Below are positions 23,728 through 36,553 of a stretch of DNA of 64,000 bases, in pieces (the stretch's first letter is position 1; the number at the start of each line of letters is the position of its first letter). Origin of the DNA: Coffea arabica (taxonomy: Eukaryota; Streptophyta; Magnoliopsida; Gentianales; Rubiaceae); NCBI RefSeq assembly GCF_036785885.1, contig NC_092316.1:47105001-47169000 (forward strand), in the 5' to 3' direction. A program made the translations under genes and the position numbers. The notes below the pieces were generated by a model. The model was not told the origin of the DNA. It did not search any database and was given only the letters and a program-made list of their open reading frames with translations.

Positions 23728-25234
23728 TCACCAGTAATCATTGCAAGAGCATACTCCATCCTTAAAATGATGAAATCTATTTGCATCCCTCAAAATAATT
23801 AGTCTTCCTGTAACTTTTGAAATTAACTTTACAACAACATGGCAATCTCCACAAACTCGGAGGTTTTTCATTACTCTTATGGGCATTCTGCTAGGCAACT
23901 TCAGAAGTCTATATGCAATAGCCAACTTTTCACTGTGATGTCCCAGGCTTCGTACCTTCTCTTCTTCATCCAAATCATGCAGGAAGAAGTTGCCATCAGG
24001 GACATATCCAGCTTCCCTTAGTAATGCAGCTAAGCTCTCTAACTTCTCGATAATCATTGGGTGTCCTGGATGCGGCATATGCTCACCACCAGTAAACATA
24101 TGCACTTTCTTATCAACCTCAATCCAGTTACAACCAGGCGAGCAGCTAACTTTCCTCAACTGCATGTGCTTCCTCAGCTTTGCTACATCCTCCCATTTGC
24201 CTCTAGAGGCAAAAATATTGGAAAGCAGAACATAATATCCGACATTTTGTGGCTCAAGCTGCAGAAGTTGCTTTGCTGCCACTTCTGCCAAGTCCAAGTT
24301 CATGTGGTTCCTACATGCTGCCATGAAAGTACCCCAAACAATTGCATCTGCTTCTACTAGCATCTTGTTAATCATATCCATAGCCTCAACCAAATGACTA
24401 GCTCAGCCAAGCAGATCAACCATACAAGCATAGTGTTCAGTTCCAGAATCTACCAAATATTTGGATTTCATAGTCTCAAAAATTTATTTCCCTTCTTTGA
24501 CTTTTCCAGTGTAACTTCAAGCTGAGAGAACTCTAACAAAAGTAATAGCATCTACCGTATTGCCTAGAGAACACATTTCACGGAATGCTTGCAGCGTTTC
24601 ATCTGCTAAGTCGTGTTGGGCATATCCTGTTATTATAGAATTCCACATGACTACATCCTTCAGAGAAAATCTGTCAAATACTTGCTTTGCTTTGATAAGG
24701 TCGCTGCATTTCACATACATTGTTAACAATACAGATGAAACATATACATCATCATTGAATTTTGATCTGAGCAACTAAGCATGAATCTGTCTACCATGAT
24801 CAACACTTGCAAGATTAGCATACACAGAAAGCACACTTATCAATGATGGGAAGTTCAGTCTAAGACCTTGTCTTTGCATACACTGAAACATATCAAGGGC
24901 CTCCAAATCAAACCCTTTTCTCTCATAAACCTTAATCATTGCAGTCCATGTAGCATCATCCTCCACCCTCATGGAATCAAATATCCTCCTTGCTCTAGTG
25001 ACCTTCCCATTATGGCCTAACCCAAGTGTCATTGCATTACAAGCAACAACTGATTTAATAGGCATTGCATCAAAGAGCTCCAATGCCTCTTCAATTCTAT
25101 CACTCTAGATGTACCCCATCAGCATAGCAGTCCATGACACCTCAGTCTTCTCAGGCATGACCTCAAAAAGCTTCCTAGCTAAATCCATCTTCCCATTTTG
25201 TGCATATCCTGAGATCATTGAAGTCCAGGAGAAC
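23728..25234 (-). pseudogene. PPR-DYW protein (At1g56690-like), 5' part lost
   Basis: PLS-class pentatricopeptide repeat gene, the C-terminal two thirds only. Repeats such as [36 protein letters not shown] and WTAMIKVYERKGFDLEALD are followed by the E region and a full DYW domain (24393-23728). That domain has the PG-box [10 protein letters not shown], the deaminase zinc motif H-S-E with C-G-D-C, and the terminal DYW. Such proteins normally bind organellar RNA and edit cytidine to uridine. It most resembles Arabidopsis At1g56690, judged by eye. In-frame stops occur near 25108 (replacing a codon before SDRIEEA), near 24776 (after GRQIHA), near 24517 (at VLSA) and at about 24400, with a frame disturbance around 24490. 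The 5' end is severed by the LTR starting at 25235. Confidence 0.93.
25230..25234. other. Candidate left target-site duplication of the LTR array
   Basis: AGAAC directly precedes the first base of the LTR and would be the 5-bp target duplication. The right partner cannot be seen because the last LTR is truncated. Confidence 0.35.
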
Positions 25235-28200
25235 TATGAGGACCTGAATTTTCTTATTTCTATTTTATTTTATTTTTTTGATTTATTTAATTATTTACTC
25301 ATCCGTTTTCTTTGAAAAATTTATTTCAATCATTTTAAACTTATTTACATGGAATAATATCACAATTATATTTTTAACATGTCTCGTTAGTAAAATTAAT
25401 TTTTCTAGACCTCGTTTAGCGAGAAATAAGGAGTACACGTTTTTTGAAATTATGTTCGATCGGAGAGTACATTAGTCTTGGAGAATTAAGAATGATCAAT
25501 AATAGATTAAGAAAAGTTAATTGAGAGATTAGATGTGAGTAAGTTAAAATTAATCTTATACCGTGCGCGCGTCGAAAGTTTTTTGAAAGGCGTGCTGGTA
25601 CAAATTAATTTGAGATTTGAGGAATTAATACTAGACTCATGTTTTATTTCTAAAATAGTTATTTTCATGATTATTTACTCAAGTATTAGTTAGTTATACT
25701 ATCATTATAAGAATTTCTTAGAAATTTTGCTTATCGCGCACAAGTCGGAAGTTCGCGTTTTCGCGCGCGCGACTAATTGGAGGATTTTAGAAATTATTGT
25801 TAGACTACTAAGAGTGGATAATAATAGTGTTAAAGGAAGTACATTAGATGTTTAGTACACAAGTGAAACAAACCCGAGAGGAAACGGGCATGAAATGCAA
25901 GCATAAGCGCACTATTGAGAGTTGACTTTTCCCAAACTTTGGCCCCAAGTTTCCAAGCTTCCAAGAGAAGCTTTAGTTATCAGATCTTCCTCTCTTTCCT
26001 CACCATTTTTTCTGGCCGAAACTTAGCTCCAAAGAAGAAGAAAAGAACTCTCTCCATTTTCACTTCATTTCTACCTCAAATCCTAGTCCAAATCACCTCA
26101 AATTTTGCACCCAACTTGCAAATCACTTGGAGATTCACTTCAACTATGAAGAGAGCATCATTTTCACGGTTTCTTGGAGTTTTGAGGTGACCGAAATTTC
26201 TGAGTTTCATCAACCAAGAGGTAGTAAATCATCCAACCTTTGAAACTTGATTTTTGTGAGTTAGATTGGACTTCGAAACTTATAGTTTCATGTAGGTAAC
26301 TTTGGTTGGTTGAAAATCACTTGAGTAGACTCTATAAAATCCCACAATAGACATGTTGGACTGATATGATGATTTTGGGTGTTATTTATGTTGATTAAGT
26401 GTTAAACTAGTGGATATAAGTTGAAAAAGTGGAAAGGAAATCGAAGTAAAGATTGCATGAGAAATGGGTGAATTTTGCCTTGTTTTTGCAGGGCACTTGG
26501 TGCGATTTTTTTGCGATCAAATTGCCTTGATTTTGATGTAGATATGTTGTATAGGTTGTGTGGAAAGTTTCACAAAACATCACTTGATTTGGTTGGGTAA
26601 AAGTTGCATTTTCGAAACATGTTCAAACCTGAAAAACCTGTACAGAGGTACTCTGGCAGCGAACTTTGAACGATCATAATTCCTTACTCCAACGTCAAAA
26701 TCGAGTGCCATTTACGAAATTTGAAACTAGATACTTCTTTGTTTTCTAACGGTATAAAATACATCCCCTAATTTGACTTGAGTGAGCCGTACCGGTTCTT
26801 CAAAGTTACCTGTTCTGTTTTATTGTTGTGATGGAGAGTCAGTAATGTGCTGAAACTTGTTGCTTGAATTTGAACTAGTTATGAACTGAATTTCATAACG
26901 ATTTCTTCTGATGAAATGTAACTTATGAATGTAGTTTCTAACACTACCAACCATGCTCAATTCCAAGTTGAATTGACTGAGTTATGGCCAAATTACAGAA
27001 CTGCATCAGTGATAGAAAACCCTAGTTTTGGCTAGCCGAATGGCTTAGCTCGAATTGGGACTTGTTATTTTGAAACTTTTAGTGTCAATCACCTACCAAA
27101 TATATGTTGGATGTTTCTTAGATCTTTCCTTCATAAATGAACCATGTTTGAGATGAATTCATTGGCCAAAGTTTCGAAAAAAGGAAAACGGAAGCATAAG
27201 GCAGAATTGCCTTGAAAATTCCTCGAACTTTAGTGATCTTGTTAACTGATTTCTCGTACGAATTTTTGCATGAAATTTGACAGAGGAGTAGCCCTTATGT
27301 GTTAGTGTAATCATACCAAATTTGGTGCCTTTTCAAGTCTATTTAGATGCCCAACTGAAGTCCCAAAATTTATGTTTCAAATCTGGAAAATTGCCCGATG
27401 GTCTTCATTTTGAACCAACTTTGAAATGCTATATCTTGGCATTCAAAACTCCGATTCTTATTCTGTTTGTTGTATTTTAAACTTTGATTGTAACTCAAAT
27501 TGAATTTTAAATTTGAGAGACTAGTTTGCATTCTGTGAATTTTCAAATTTTACCAAAAACCAACCTCGTATCTGTCTTGGAAGTGCAAGTCAGTAGCTTT
27601 AAGCCAAATTTTGAGTGTCTTCCATTTAGAATCATGAAAAAGTTCTTCTAGGAACTTTTAGTACTTTGGAAGTAGTTTCCAACTGTGCCAAGTTTTCCAT
27701 TTTTGGACCTACTGAGTGCAAGATATGATTTTTCTAAATTTGACGCACAAAGTTGAAATTTTTTCGATTTCTTAGAAAATGAAATTTTGAAAACTTGATT
27801 TCTTATCTTGATATTAATCTATTGTTTTGAACCCAATTTCGTGGAGGGTATGAGTTTCTTCAGTAAGTTTGAAATCCACACTTTGAATCTTAACTTTCGA
27901 TAAAATGAAATTCTTATAAAAACATTGATTTGAATTCTAAAGCAAGTGTGCATCTTTCTTGTTTGATAAGGAATTTGTGAAATTGTAAGGGTGATTATTG
28001 GTCACTTTTCTTCAAGCGGTCAAGAAGATCTCGAAGAGAATCCCAAAATGGATCATTGACGACTTTCTTTACTCGCTTATTTTGATTGGTGAGTGTTCTA
28101 TATAGGAGTACGTGACTTGAATAGTTTTATGACATGTTTACTCCATGGTCATTAGATGTTTAACCGTTAAGAGCTACCGATAATTGCTCCTATGAAAATT

Positions 28201-29262
28201 TTCATCATTTTAAGGCAAGTGTGAATTTATCGCACTCGACCTACTAAAATGATAAATGTCTACTGATTAACCGTGAACTACTACCGTTTACCGATTACCG
28301 TTTACTGTTTAGCATTAACCGTGATTATTTACCGTTTACCGATTTACCTGATTATCTGCTTACTTGATTACTTGATTATTTGATTATCGTAAATTACATG
28401 TTCATATGAAATTACCGCATATTACTTAGGTGTTTAAGTGTTAAGTGTTACTGACAATTGCTCATATGAAATTACCAACCGTTTTAAGGTGAGTGTGTAC
28501 TTTATCTCACTCGACCTACTAAAATAATAGATTTTTACCAATAACCGAGAACTATTACCGTTTACCGTTTACCGATTTACTTGATTACTTGTGCATGTTG
28601 TAAGTTCTAAACTGAATTGGGTCCTGGTCTTGGTTACTAACCTGCTCGAGCCAAGATTGGACTCGGTTAGGTAGGTTGGAACCCCGAAACACCGTTTCGG
28701 TATACTCAAGTATTACCATTGGAGGGATAAAGTGATGGTCAGACAAACCTAGGGGATCTGGAGTTATAAGGTGAAGTTGACCGAAATAGTTCCACTGGAA
28801 TACCGTATCCTTCAATATGTGTTTATTTCTGTATCATGATAATTGTCTTATTATAAATGTGTCAAAGTGAAATATTGAACCGTATATGTAACATGCTTAA
28901 CTTACATGATTTATTAGAACTGCAAGAGTGTCTTGCAACCTCACTGGGCTGTTTAGCTCATTCCACGTTTTTATTTTCCTTAACAGTGTTCAAGACCGAG
29001 AATGCTCGCGAATAGTACTAAATTATTTTTTTTTGAAGATCTTAAATTGTATTATAGTTGACGACTGTAGTACATATTCTTTTAGATTGTATTTAAGTTT
29101 GAAAGTTAACTAGTTGTGTTCTGGAGTACTTTAAATGTATGTTGAAATTATTCAAAGAATTTCTAGATTTGTATTATGGATCGTAATGAGTCCCGACAAG
29201 AGTTGGACAAGCGTCCCGTCAATACCATTGGATTCGCCCTTGGGAGAAGTGGGAGCGTCACA
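25235..29262 (+). mobile_element. LTR A of the gag-only Tekay/Del-like array (4028 bp)
   Basis: The left end TATGAGGACCTGAATTTTC aligns with TGTGAGAACTCGAATTTTC at 31457 and TGTGAGGACTCAAATTTTC at 37824. The right end is GGGAGCGTCACA at 29262, immediately followed by a tRNA-Met primer-binding site, so this is a 5' LTR. It matches LTR B and LTR C along its whole length. Near its end (28148-28580) an internal imperfect duplication of about 280 bases carries the stem-loop motif twice. It lies directly in PPR coding sequence. The G of the terminal TG has mutated to A. Confidence 0.92.
28148..28580 (+). repeat. Internal LTR duplication with ACCGTTTACCG runs
   Basis: Two related blocks about 280 bases apart each contain ATAATTGCTC or CAATTGCTC, the stem-loop ending CACTCGACCTACTAAAAT, then ACCGTGAACTA or ACCGAGAACTA and short TTTACCG tandem words. 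The same two-block layout is present in LTR B (34530-34950) and LTR C (40725-41160). Confidence 0.75.
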
Positions 29263-29264
29263 GT

Positions 29265-29276
29265 TGGTATCATAAT
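29265..29276 (+). other. Primer-binding site, initiator tRNA-Met type
   Basis: TGGTATCATAAT lies two bases after the LTR end. Most plant LTR elements use TGGTATCAGAGC, complementary to the 3' end of initiator tRNA-Met. This copy has diverged after TGGTATCA. Confidence 0.75.
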
Positions 29277-30184
29277 TTAGATTTCAGATCTTTGTAGTAT
29301 ATCTTAGGCTTTGAAGTTTAGGATGCCGGACTGTGGGATTGGTTTGAAAGTTAAGTGACTATTTGTAGGAATAAAAATCAGAACTGTTTCGCTTGGTTTC
29401 TGCACAGGGTGAGTTTGGGACAAATGGTGTTATGGCCCTTATTGTGTGAATGAGTAAAGATCTAAGTGCTCTTCTAGAGTGTAACCTATGAATCATGAAT
29501 GTGATAGGTATAAACTCTTTATCTTGATACTTGGAGAAAAATTAGATATGTACATTGGGTAGAAATCTCAAATGTGGTGATTTACTCTTGGGATCGGCCG
29601 GCTCGAGTTGTGAATTACCTTGTTTCAGATTCTTGTACCCAAGTACTTAAGAGTTGAGGGCAATTCTAAGGACTTGAGATCTCCATTTGTGGGGAATAAG
29701 AACGAATCGATATTTCACTTGAATAGTTACAGGAAATCAATACTCATTTGGCTAAGATGGTACAATAATTAAGAGCGGGAGGTAGAGAAAATCACAGTCC
29801 AGAAGATCCTGGTGTTGGGATTGTAGTTGAACGTGTTAAGGAAGGGGAATCATCTAGTTCTAATTAATCTAGTGAAATACTACTTGTGATCTTTTGTAGT
29901 AGGACGATGGGAGTAGAACTTAAGAGTTTGTGCCTTGGAGATGAATGTATTTTTGATAATCATCTGTTTATTTTTATTTACTGACTTTGATTTGGTATGA
30001 ACTTTACTTGACTATGACTTGTGTTATGATTTAATGAGCTCTAGTTTGTGTTTACTTGTATGGTGATAATGTTATTTGTGCAAGTGATTTTATTTTTGTT
30101 TAAAAGTTGTTATTGGTATGTGCGTGTAATTCAATTATGGCTTAATGTGAGGTTTATGCATATGCGTATAGATTAGCTGTGAAT

Positions 30185-31456
30185 ATGGAAACTAGAGGAC
30201 AACGAAAGGGACGTCAACCTACACAACCCTGAAATCAAAGAGTAGATAATGGGTCTGATATTGGTCAAAACGCCGAGCCAAGAGTTGGGGGAGGAGATGA
30301 CCAAATAGGATTAGTTTTAACTCGTATGACGGATGTACTAGAACTCTTAGTAGCACAATAGGGTCAGGGGGTTGGACAAGAAAATTTACCTGGAAACCAA
30401 GAGATAGGGGAGGATCGAGATTTAGAGCGATTTTAGAAATTCTTCCCGTCCAAATTTTCTGGAGGACCTGAAACAGATATGGCTGAAAATTTGTTCGAGA
30501 ATATAAGGAATATATTTGATGCCTTGGACTACACAGAAAAAAGACAAGTCACTTTTACTGTATTTCAACTTGAAAAAGCAGCTCGAGTCTGGTGGAATGT
30601 TATAATAAACAAGTGGGAAAGGGATTAAACTCCAAGAACTTAGATAAACTTTGTACGAGAGTTTAATGAGAAATTTTTTCCTCCACTAGTCCAAGAAAAG
30701 AGAGAAGACGGTTTTAAAAAATTTCGTCATGAAACTTTGAGTGTCGCTGAGTACGAAATACGATTCATGAAATTATCTACATATGCTCCAGAATTGGTGG
30801 CTACAGAACGAAAGAGAATAAGACGATTTATCCAAGAATTAAATTTAGAAATCCAAAATACCCTTGCCGCAGCACAGGTTGAAACATTTAGTGATACTTT
30901 CGATAAAGCGCAAAGGGCGAAAAATACAAAATCCCAACTGACAGCCGTTCAAGTTAGGAAAAGAGATGCATCCGATAGTAGACTAAGAGAAATTGGACCA
31001 CAATCCAAAGTTAGAAAATGAGTGGATGGAGTAAAACTATCACTTTTTTCACCACTCATGATAAAGGAACCAGAAGGGACTACATCACGAAGAACTCCAG
31101 TAGGACAGATATAATAAAAAAAAACCTCGCATGCAAATCAACTCACAACGCCTCGCCCGACCTGTGGATATTGCGGAAGGACGAATCATACCGAAGAAAA
31201 CTGCTGGCTAAAGGGAAGAAAGTGTATGGGATGTGAGAGCGCCAATCATAAAGTTCACGACTGTCCAAAGCAGTATCCACGAGAAACTACCACTCCACAA
31301 GGAAATAGAACTATCCCTCGACAAGTCAATGGAGGAGGAAACCGACCAGTGACATCTGCAAGAACATATGAAACGATCACACAACAAGGTTTAGAGTTAT
31401 CAGAGGTTATGAAAGGTATGAATTTCGAGAGCGAAAATCTTTTAAGGAGGGAAGGT
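30185..31456 (+). pseudogene. gag of internal region 1, Tekay/Del-like
   Basis: The ATG at 30185 begins METRGQRKGRQPTQP. The capsid core is recognisable from FDALDYTEKRQVTF, ARVWWN and FVREFNEKFFPP, then SVAEYEIRFMKLSTYAPELV (30737 onward), the pattern of plant chromovirus (Tekay/Del) gag. Two CCHC zinc knuckles follow: CGYCGRTNHTEENC and CMGCESANHKVHDC. In-frame stops are at 30230 (TGA), 30359 (TAG), 30434 (TAG), 30626 (TAA), 30641 (TAG) and 31019 (TGA), with more before the knuckles. The first two and the one at 30641 are also stops in the second copy. After the knuckles the frame runs into LTR B without a stop. Confidence 0.88.
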
Positions 31457-34400
31457 TGTGAGAACTCGAATTTTCTTATTTTTATTTTATTTTATTTTTC
31501 TGATTTATTTAATTATTTACTCATCCGTTTTCTCAGGATAATTTATTTCAATTATTTTAAATTTATTTACATGGAATAATGTCTCAATTATATTTTTAAC
31601 ATGTCTCGTTAGTAAACTTAATTTTTCTATGGCTCGTTTAGCGAGAAATAAAGAGTACACATTTTTCGAGACTATATTCAAACCGAGAATACATTAGTCT
31701 TGAAGAATTAAGAATGATCAATAATAGATTAAAAAAAAGTTAATTGAGTGATTAGATGTGAGTAAGTTAAAATTAAACTTATACCGTGCGAGCGTCGAAA
31801 GTTTTTCGAAAGACGTGTTGGTACAAATTAGTTGGAGATTTAAGGAAGTAATACTAGACTCATGTGAGAACTCACGTTTTATTTCTAAAATTGTTATTTT
31901 CATGATTATTTACTCATGTATTAGTTAGTTATACTATCGTTATAAGAATTTCTTAGAAATTTCACTTATCTCGCACAAGTCGGAAGTTCACGTTTTCGCA
32001 CGCGTGACTAAATGGAGGGTTTTAGAAATTATTGTTAGACTACTAAGAATGGATAATAATAGTGTTAAAAGAAATGAATTAGAGGTTTAGTGCACAAATG
32101 AAACAAATCCAAGAGAAAACGGATACGAAACGCGCGCGTACGCGCACTATTAAGAGTTGACTCTTCCCAAACTTTGGCCCCAAGTTTCCAAGCTTCCCAA
32201 GGAAGCTTTAGTTAACAGATCTCCCTCTCTCTCCTCACCATTTTTGCTGCCCGAAACTCAGCTCCAAAGTACGCGCACTATTAAGAGTTGACTCTTCCCA
32301 AACTTTGGCCCCAAGTTTCCAAGCTTCCCAGGGAAGCTTTAGTTAACAGATCTCTCTCTCTCTCCTCACCATTTTTGCTGGCCGAAACTCAGCTCCAAAG
32401 AAGAACAAAAGAGCTCTCTCCATTTTCACTTCATTTCTACCTCAAATCCTACTCCAAATCACCTCAAATTTTGCATCCAACTTACAAATCACTTGGAGAT
32501 TCACTTGGACTAGGAAGAGAACATCATTTCCACGATTTCTTGGAGTTTTAAGGTGATCGAAATTTCTGAGTTTCATCAACCAAGAGGTAGTAAATCATCC
32601 AACCTTTGAAACTTAATTTTTGTGAGTTAGATTGGACTTCGAAGCTTGTAACTTCATGTGGGTAACTTTGGTTGGTTGAAAATCACTTGAGTAGGATCTA
32701 TGAAATCTCACAATAGACATGTTGGACAGATATGATAATTTTGGGTGTTATTTATATTGATTAAGTGTTAAACTAGTAGATATAAGCTGAAAAAGTGGAT
32801 TGGAAATCAAAGGAAAGCTTGCATGAGAAAGGGGCGAATTCTGCCCTATTTTTTCAGAGCATTCGGTGCAATTTTTTTGTGATCAAATTACCTTGATTTT
32901 GATATAGATCTGTTGTATAGGTTGTGTGGAAGGTTTTCACCAAAAATTATTTGATTTGGTTGAGTAAAAGTTGTATTTTCGAAACATATTCAAACCTGGA
33001 AAACGTGTACATAGGTACTCTGGCAGCGAACTTTGAACGCTCATAAATCCTTGCTCCGACATCAAAATCGAGTGCCATTTGTGGCATTTGAAATTAGACA
33101 CTTCTTTATTTTCTAGCGGTATAAAATACATCCCCTGATTTGAATTGAGTGAGCCATACCGGTTCTTCAAAGTTACCTTTTCTGTTTTATTGCTGTGCTG
33201 GAGAGTCAGTAATGTGCTGGAAATTGTTGCTTGAATTTGAGCTAATTATGAATTGAATTTCAAAATGATTTTTTCTGATGAAATGTAGCCTTATGAATGT
33301 AGTTTCCAACACCACAACCATGCCCAATTCCAAGTTGAATTGACTGAGTTATGGCCAAATTGCAGAACTGCACCAGTGATAGAAAACCCTAGTTTTGGCT
33401 AGCTGAATGGCTTAGCTCGAATTGGGATTTGTTATTTTGAAACTTTTGGTGTTAATCACCTACCAAATGTATGTTGGATGTTTCTTAGATCTTTTCTTCA
33501 TAAATGAACCATGTTTGAGAAGAATTCATTGGCCAAAGGTTTGAAAAAAGGAAACGGAAGCATAAGACAGAATTGCCTTGGAAATTCCTGGAACTTTAGT
33601 GATCTTGTTAACTGACTTCCCGTACAAAATTTTGCATGAAATTTGGCAGAAGAGTAGCCCCTATATGGTAGTGTAATCATGCCAATTTGGTGCCATTTTA
33701 AGTCCATTTCGATGCCTAACTAAAGTCCCAAAGTTTATGTTTCAAATCTAGAAAATTGCCCAATGGTTTTCATTTTGAACCAATTTTGAGTTTTTATATC
33801 TTGGCGCTCAAAACTCTGATTCTTGTTCTATTGGCTGTGTTTAACTTTGATTGTAACTCAAATTGGGCTTCAAATTTGAGAGGCTAGTTTACATTCTGTG
33901 AATTTTGCCGAATTTTTAAATTTTACCAAAAATCAACCCCGAATCTGTCTTGGAAGTGCAAGTCAGTAGCTTTATGCTAAAATTTGAGTGTCTTCCATTT
34001 AGAATCATGAAAAAGTGTTTTTTAGAAACTTTTAGTACTTTAGAAGTAGTTTCCAACGATACAAAGTTTTTCATTTTTGGACCTACTAAGTACAAGATAT
34101 GATTTTTCTAAGTTTGACACACAAAGTTGAAATTTTGCCGATTTCTTAGAAAATGAAATTTTGAAAATTTGATTTCTTATTTTGATATTAATCTATTGTT
34201 TTGAACCCGATTTCGTGGAGGGAATGAGTTTCTTCAGTAATTTTAAAATTCACACTTTGAATCTTAACTTTCGATAAAATAAAATCCTTATAAAGACATT
34301 GACTTGAATTCTAAAGCAAGTGTGCATCCTTTTTTGTTTGATAAAGAATTTGTGAAATTGTGAAGGTGATTATTGGTCACTTTTTTCAGGCGATCAAGAA

Positions 34401-35631
34401 GATCTCGAAAAGAATCCCAAAGTGGATCATTGAGGACTTTCTTTATTCGCTTATTTTGATTGGTGAGTGTTCCATATAGGAGTACATGACTTGAATAATT
34501 TTATAACATGTTTACTCCATAGTCATTATGTGTTTAACCGTTAAGAGCTACTGATAATTGCTCCTAAAAACTTTTCCACCATTTTAAGGCGAGTGTGTAC
34601 TTTATCGCATTCGACTTATTAAAATGATAAATATCTATCGATTAACCGTGAATTACTACCGTTTACTGATTATCATTTACCGTTTACCGTGATTATTTAC
34701 CGTTTACCGATTTACTTGATTACCTGCTTACTTGATTAGTTGACTACTTGATTACTTGATTATTGTAAATTACATGTTCATATGAAATTATCACATATTG
34801 TTTACGTGTTTAAGTGTTAAGTGTTACTGATAATTACTCATATGAAATTATCCACCTTTTTAAGGTTAGTGTGTACTTTATCTCACTAGACATACTAAAA
34901 TGACAGATTTTTACCGCTAACCGAGAACTATTACCGTTTACCGATTTACTTGATTACTTGTGCATGTTGTAAGTTCTAAACTGAACTGGACTCCACCCTT
35001 GATTACTAACCTGCTCGATCCAGAATTGGACTCGGTCGGGTAGATTGGAATCCTGGGACATCGTTTTGGTATACCCGAATATTACCACTGGAGAGATAAG
35101 GTGATGGTCAGACAAATCGATGGAATCTAGAGTTATAAGGTGAAGTTGACCGAAATGGTTCAACTGAAACACCGTATCTTTCAATATGTGCTTATTTCTG
35201 TATCACGATAACTGTCTTATTGTAAATGTGCCAACGTGAAATCTCAAACCGTATATATATCATGCTTAACTTACATGATTTATTAGAACTGCTAGAGTGT
35301 CTTGGAACCTCATTGGCCTGTTTAACTCATTCCACATTTTTGTTTTCCTTAACAGGGTTCAAGACCGAGAATGCTCGCGAATAGTACTATGTTGTTTTCT
35401 TTTGAAGACCTTAAATTGTATTATAGTCGACGACTGTAATACATATTCTTTTGGATTGTATTTAAACTTGAAGGTTAACTAGTTGTGTTTTGAAGTACTT
35501 TAAATGTATATTGAAATTATTCAAAAAATTTTTAGATTTGTATTATGGATTGTAGTGAGTTTCGGTGAAAGTTGGGTAGGCGTCCCGCTGATACCATTGG
35601 ATTCGCCTTTAGGAGAAGTGGGTGCGTCACA
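31457..35631 (+). mobile_element. LTR B of the array (4175 bp, shared middle LTR)
   Basis: It begins TGTGAGAACTCG after the polypurine tract of internal region 1 and ends GGTGCGTCACA just before the primer-binding site of internal region 2. It therefore serves as the 3' LTR of one unit and the 5' LTR of the next. It is longer than LTR A mainly because of a 131-bp tandem duplication at 32139-32400. Confidence 0.92.
32139..32400 (+). repeat. 131-bp tandem duplication within LTR B
   Basis: The block starting TACGCGCACTATTAAGAG at 32139 and ending CAGCTCCAAAG is repeated at once from 32270. The copies differ by few bases, and neither LTR A nor LTR C has the second copy, so the duplication arose in this LTR alone. 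Confidence 0.9.
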
Positions 35632-35633
35632 GT

Positions 35634-35645
35634 TGGTATCAGAGT
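35634..35645 (+). other. Primer-binding site of internal region 2
   Basis: TGGTATCAGAGT, two bases after the end of LTR B, matches the usual plant initiator tRNA-Met primer site except at the last base. Confidence 0.85.
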
Positions 35646-36553
35646 TTAAATTTCAGATCTTTGTAGTGTATCTTAGGTTTTAAAATTTAGGATACCGGAC
35701 GGTGGGACTGGTTTAAAAGTTATGTGATAATTTGTAGAGATAAAAATTAGAGCCGCTTCGCATGGTCTCTGCGCGAGGTGAGTTTGGGTCAAGTGGTGTT
35801 TTGATCCTTATTGTGTGAATGAGTAAAGACCTAAGTGCTCTTCTAGAGCGTAACCTGTGAATCATGAATGTGATAGGTATAAACCATTTATCTTGATACT
35901 TCAGAAAAAATTAGATATGTATGTTGGGTAGGAATATCAAATATGGTGATTTACTCTTGGGACCGGCCGGCTCGAGTTATAAATTACCTTGTTTTAGATT
36001 CTTGTACCCGATCACTTAAGAGTTAAGGGCAATTTTAAGGACTTGAGATCTCCATTTGTGGGGAATAAGAACGAATCGATATTTCATTTGAATAGTTACA
36101 GGAAACCAATGCTCGTTTGGCTAAGATGGCACAATAATTAAGAGCGGGAGGTGGAGAAAATCGTAGTCCAGAAGATCCTGGTGTTGGGATTGAAGTTGAA
36201 CGTGTTAAGGAAGGGGAATCATCTAGTTCTAATTAATCTAGTGAAGCACTACTTGTGATCTTTTGTAGTGGGACGATGGGAGTGGAGCTTAAGAGTTTGT
36301 ACCTTGGAGATGAATGTGCTTTTGATAATCACCTGTTTACTTTTGTTTACTGATTTTAATTTGGTATGAACTTTACTTGACTATGACTTGTGTTATGATT
36401 TAATGAGCTCTAGTTTGTATTTGCTTGTATGGTGATAATGTTATTTGTGTAAGTGATTTCATTTTTCTTTAAAAGTTGTTACTGGTATGTGCATGTAATT
36501 CAATTATGGTTTAGTGTGAGCTTTATGCATATGCTTATAGATTAGCTGTGAAC

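Larger units (their letters stand above)
29263..31456 (+). mobile_element. Internal region 1 of the array (2194 bp, gag only)
   Basis: It runs from the primer-binding site, through a leader of about 900 bases, to the gag remnant and a polypurine tract (AAGGAGGGAAGG, 31444-31455) next to LTR B. No protease, reverse transcriptase or integrase motif is present: after the zinc knuckles the frame moves directly to a short tail and the polypurine tract. It is therefore a non-autonomous derivative that lost pol, comparable to TR-GAG-type elements but with far longer LTRs. Confidence 0.88.

Noticed and set aside
28300..28400. CRISPR-like or satellite array from TTTACCG/GATTACTTGATT words
   Set aside because: These are short irregular repeats within an LTR, repeated in all three LTR copies, with no spacer structure.
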